Of a DNA stretch of 5,319 nt, positions 4,959-5,319 are shown one piece after another. Position numbers and translations under genes: made by a program. The notes below the pieces were generated by a model, which made no database searches, was not told the DNA's origin, and saw only the letters and a program-made list of their open reading frames with translations. Source of the DNA: Gemmatimonadota bacterium (lineage in GTDB: Bacteria; Gemmatimonadota; Gemmatimonadetes; Gemmatimonadales; GWC2-71-9); the NCBI GenBank assembly GCA_024640185.1, contig JAHEFN010000184.1, positions 1-5,319 on the forward strand, given 5' to 3'. Position 1 is the stretch's first letter, and each line of letters opens with the position of its first letter.

Positions 4959-5319
4959 TCAGCGTCGCTGGGCCAACCGGACCAGCCAGCCCAACATCAC
5001 CAACACCCCCGACACCGCGATCATTGCGGGACCGGTGGGAAGGTCAAAGGGCACCGAGAGGATGAAGCCGGCCACGGCGGCCGTGAGTGCGGCGGCGATC
5101 GCAACGGCGAAGGTCGACGCCATGCTGCGCGCCACCAGCAGGCCGGTGACGGCCGGAAGGACCAGGAACGAAAAGACCAGGATCACCCCGGCGAACTGCA
5201 TCGCGAAGGCGATCACCAGGCCGAGCGTGAAGTAGAGGAGCAGATCCCAGAACCTGACCCTGAAACCGAGGGTGCGGGCCGTCTCCCGGTCGAAGGAGAC
5301 GAAGAGGAACTCCTTGTGA
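4959..5319 (-). CDS. ABC-3 family metal-ion (Zn/Mn/Fe type) transporter permease, N-terminus cut by window edge
   Basis: The frame enters at the right edge and runs 119 codons to TGA at 4961-4959, so it is the C-terminal part of a protein usually about 260-300 residues long. The start is outside the window; internal GTG codons, such as the one at 5216, are not the start. The segment opens with the cytoplasmic stretch F-V-S-F-D-R-E-T-A-R-T-L-G (residues 6-18), highly typical of ZnuB/MntB-like permeases and probably the contact with the ATPase. Then come three hydrophobic segments: about 25-63 (probably two helices, with L-V-L-P-A), 66-89, and 96-113. Between the last two is the family motif D-L-P-T-G-P (92-97). 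It would form the membrane channel with an ATPase and a substrate-binding protein, presumably encoded upstream. The metal cannot be told from this fragment. Confidence 0.93.
   Translation of the reverse strand, partial: HKEFLFVSFDRETARTLGFRVRFWDLLLYFTLGLVIAFAMQFAGVILVFSFLVLPAVTGLLVARSMASTFAVAIAAALTAAVAGFILSVPFDLPTGPAMIAVSGVLVMLGWLVRLAQRR

Noticed and set aside
1..5319. CRISPR arrays, tRNA or rRNA genes, insertion sequences
   Set aside because: I saw no regularly spaced repeats, no cloverleaf-like sequence, no transposase motifs and no terminal inverted repeats.

Overview
The window is G+C-rich bacterial DNA, and every gene I can support lies on the minus strand, so transcription runs from position 5319 toward 1. 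Long open frames on the plus strand are shadows of these genes. No marker fixes the taxon. The window shows a Gram-negative-type, respiring bacterium with a Tat-exported, membrane-anchored [NiFe]-hydrogenase and high GC at third codon positions. I would not name a phylum from it.

In transcription order: (1) 5319-4959 is the C-terminal part of an ABC-3 family metal-ion transporter permease, cut by the window edge. (2) 4909-4463 is a UspA-family universal stress protein, 49 nt downstream of the permease and possibly in the same transcript. (3) 4462-3975 is a 488-nt stretch with no convincing gene. It carries a perfect 15-bp dyad, a short direct repeat with an 11-bp period and two leader hairpins, and probably holds the control region of the next operon. 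(4) 3974-1 is a compact hydrogenase operon: small subunit (GTG start, Tat signal, C-terminal anchor), large subunit, di-heme cytochrome b and maturation protease. The protease is truncated by the window edge.

How the genes work together: the large subunit carries the Ni-Fe site that splits H2. The small subunit passes electrons through proximal, medial and distal Fe-S clusters to the cytochrome b in the membrane, and from there probably to the quinone pool. The protease removes the 15-residue tail of the large subunit after nickel insertion. The gene order matches E. coli hyaABCD and Wolinella hydABCD. The general Ni-Fe cofactor assembly genes (hypA-F) are not in the window.

Two points merit most attention. 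First, once the predicted signal peptide is removed, the small subunit aligns position for position with the Fe-S ligands of E. coli HyaA, yet it has Gly and Ser where the oxygen-tolerant enzymes have the two extra proximal cysteines. Second, the hydrogenase leader holds an 11-bp perfect hairpin whose loop is complementary over 9 nt to the Shine-Dalgarno region of the first gene. This is a recognisable respiratory hydrogenase operon. I do not see an obviously new multi-gene system.
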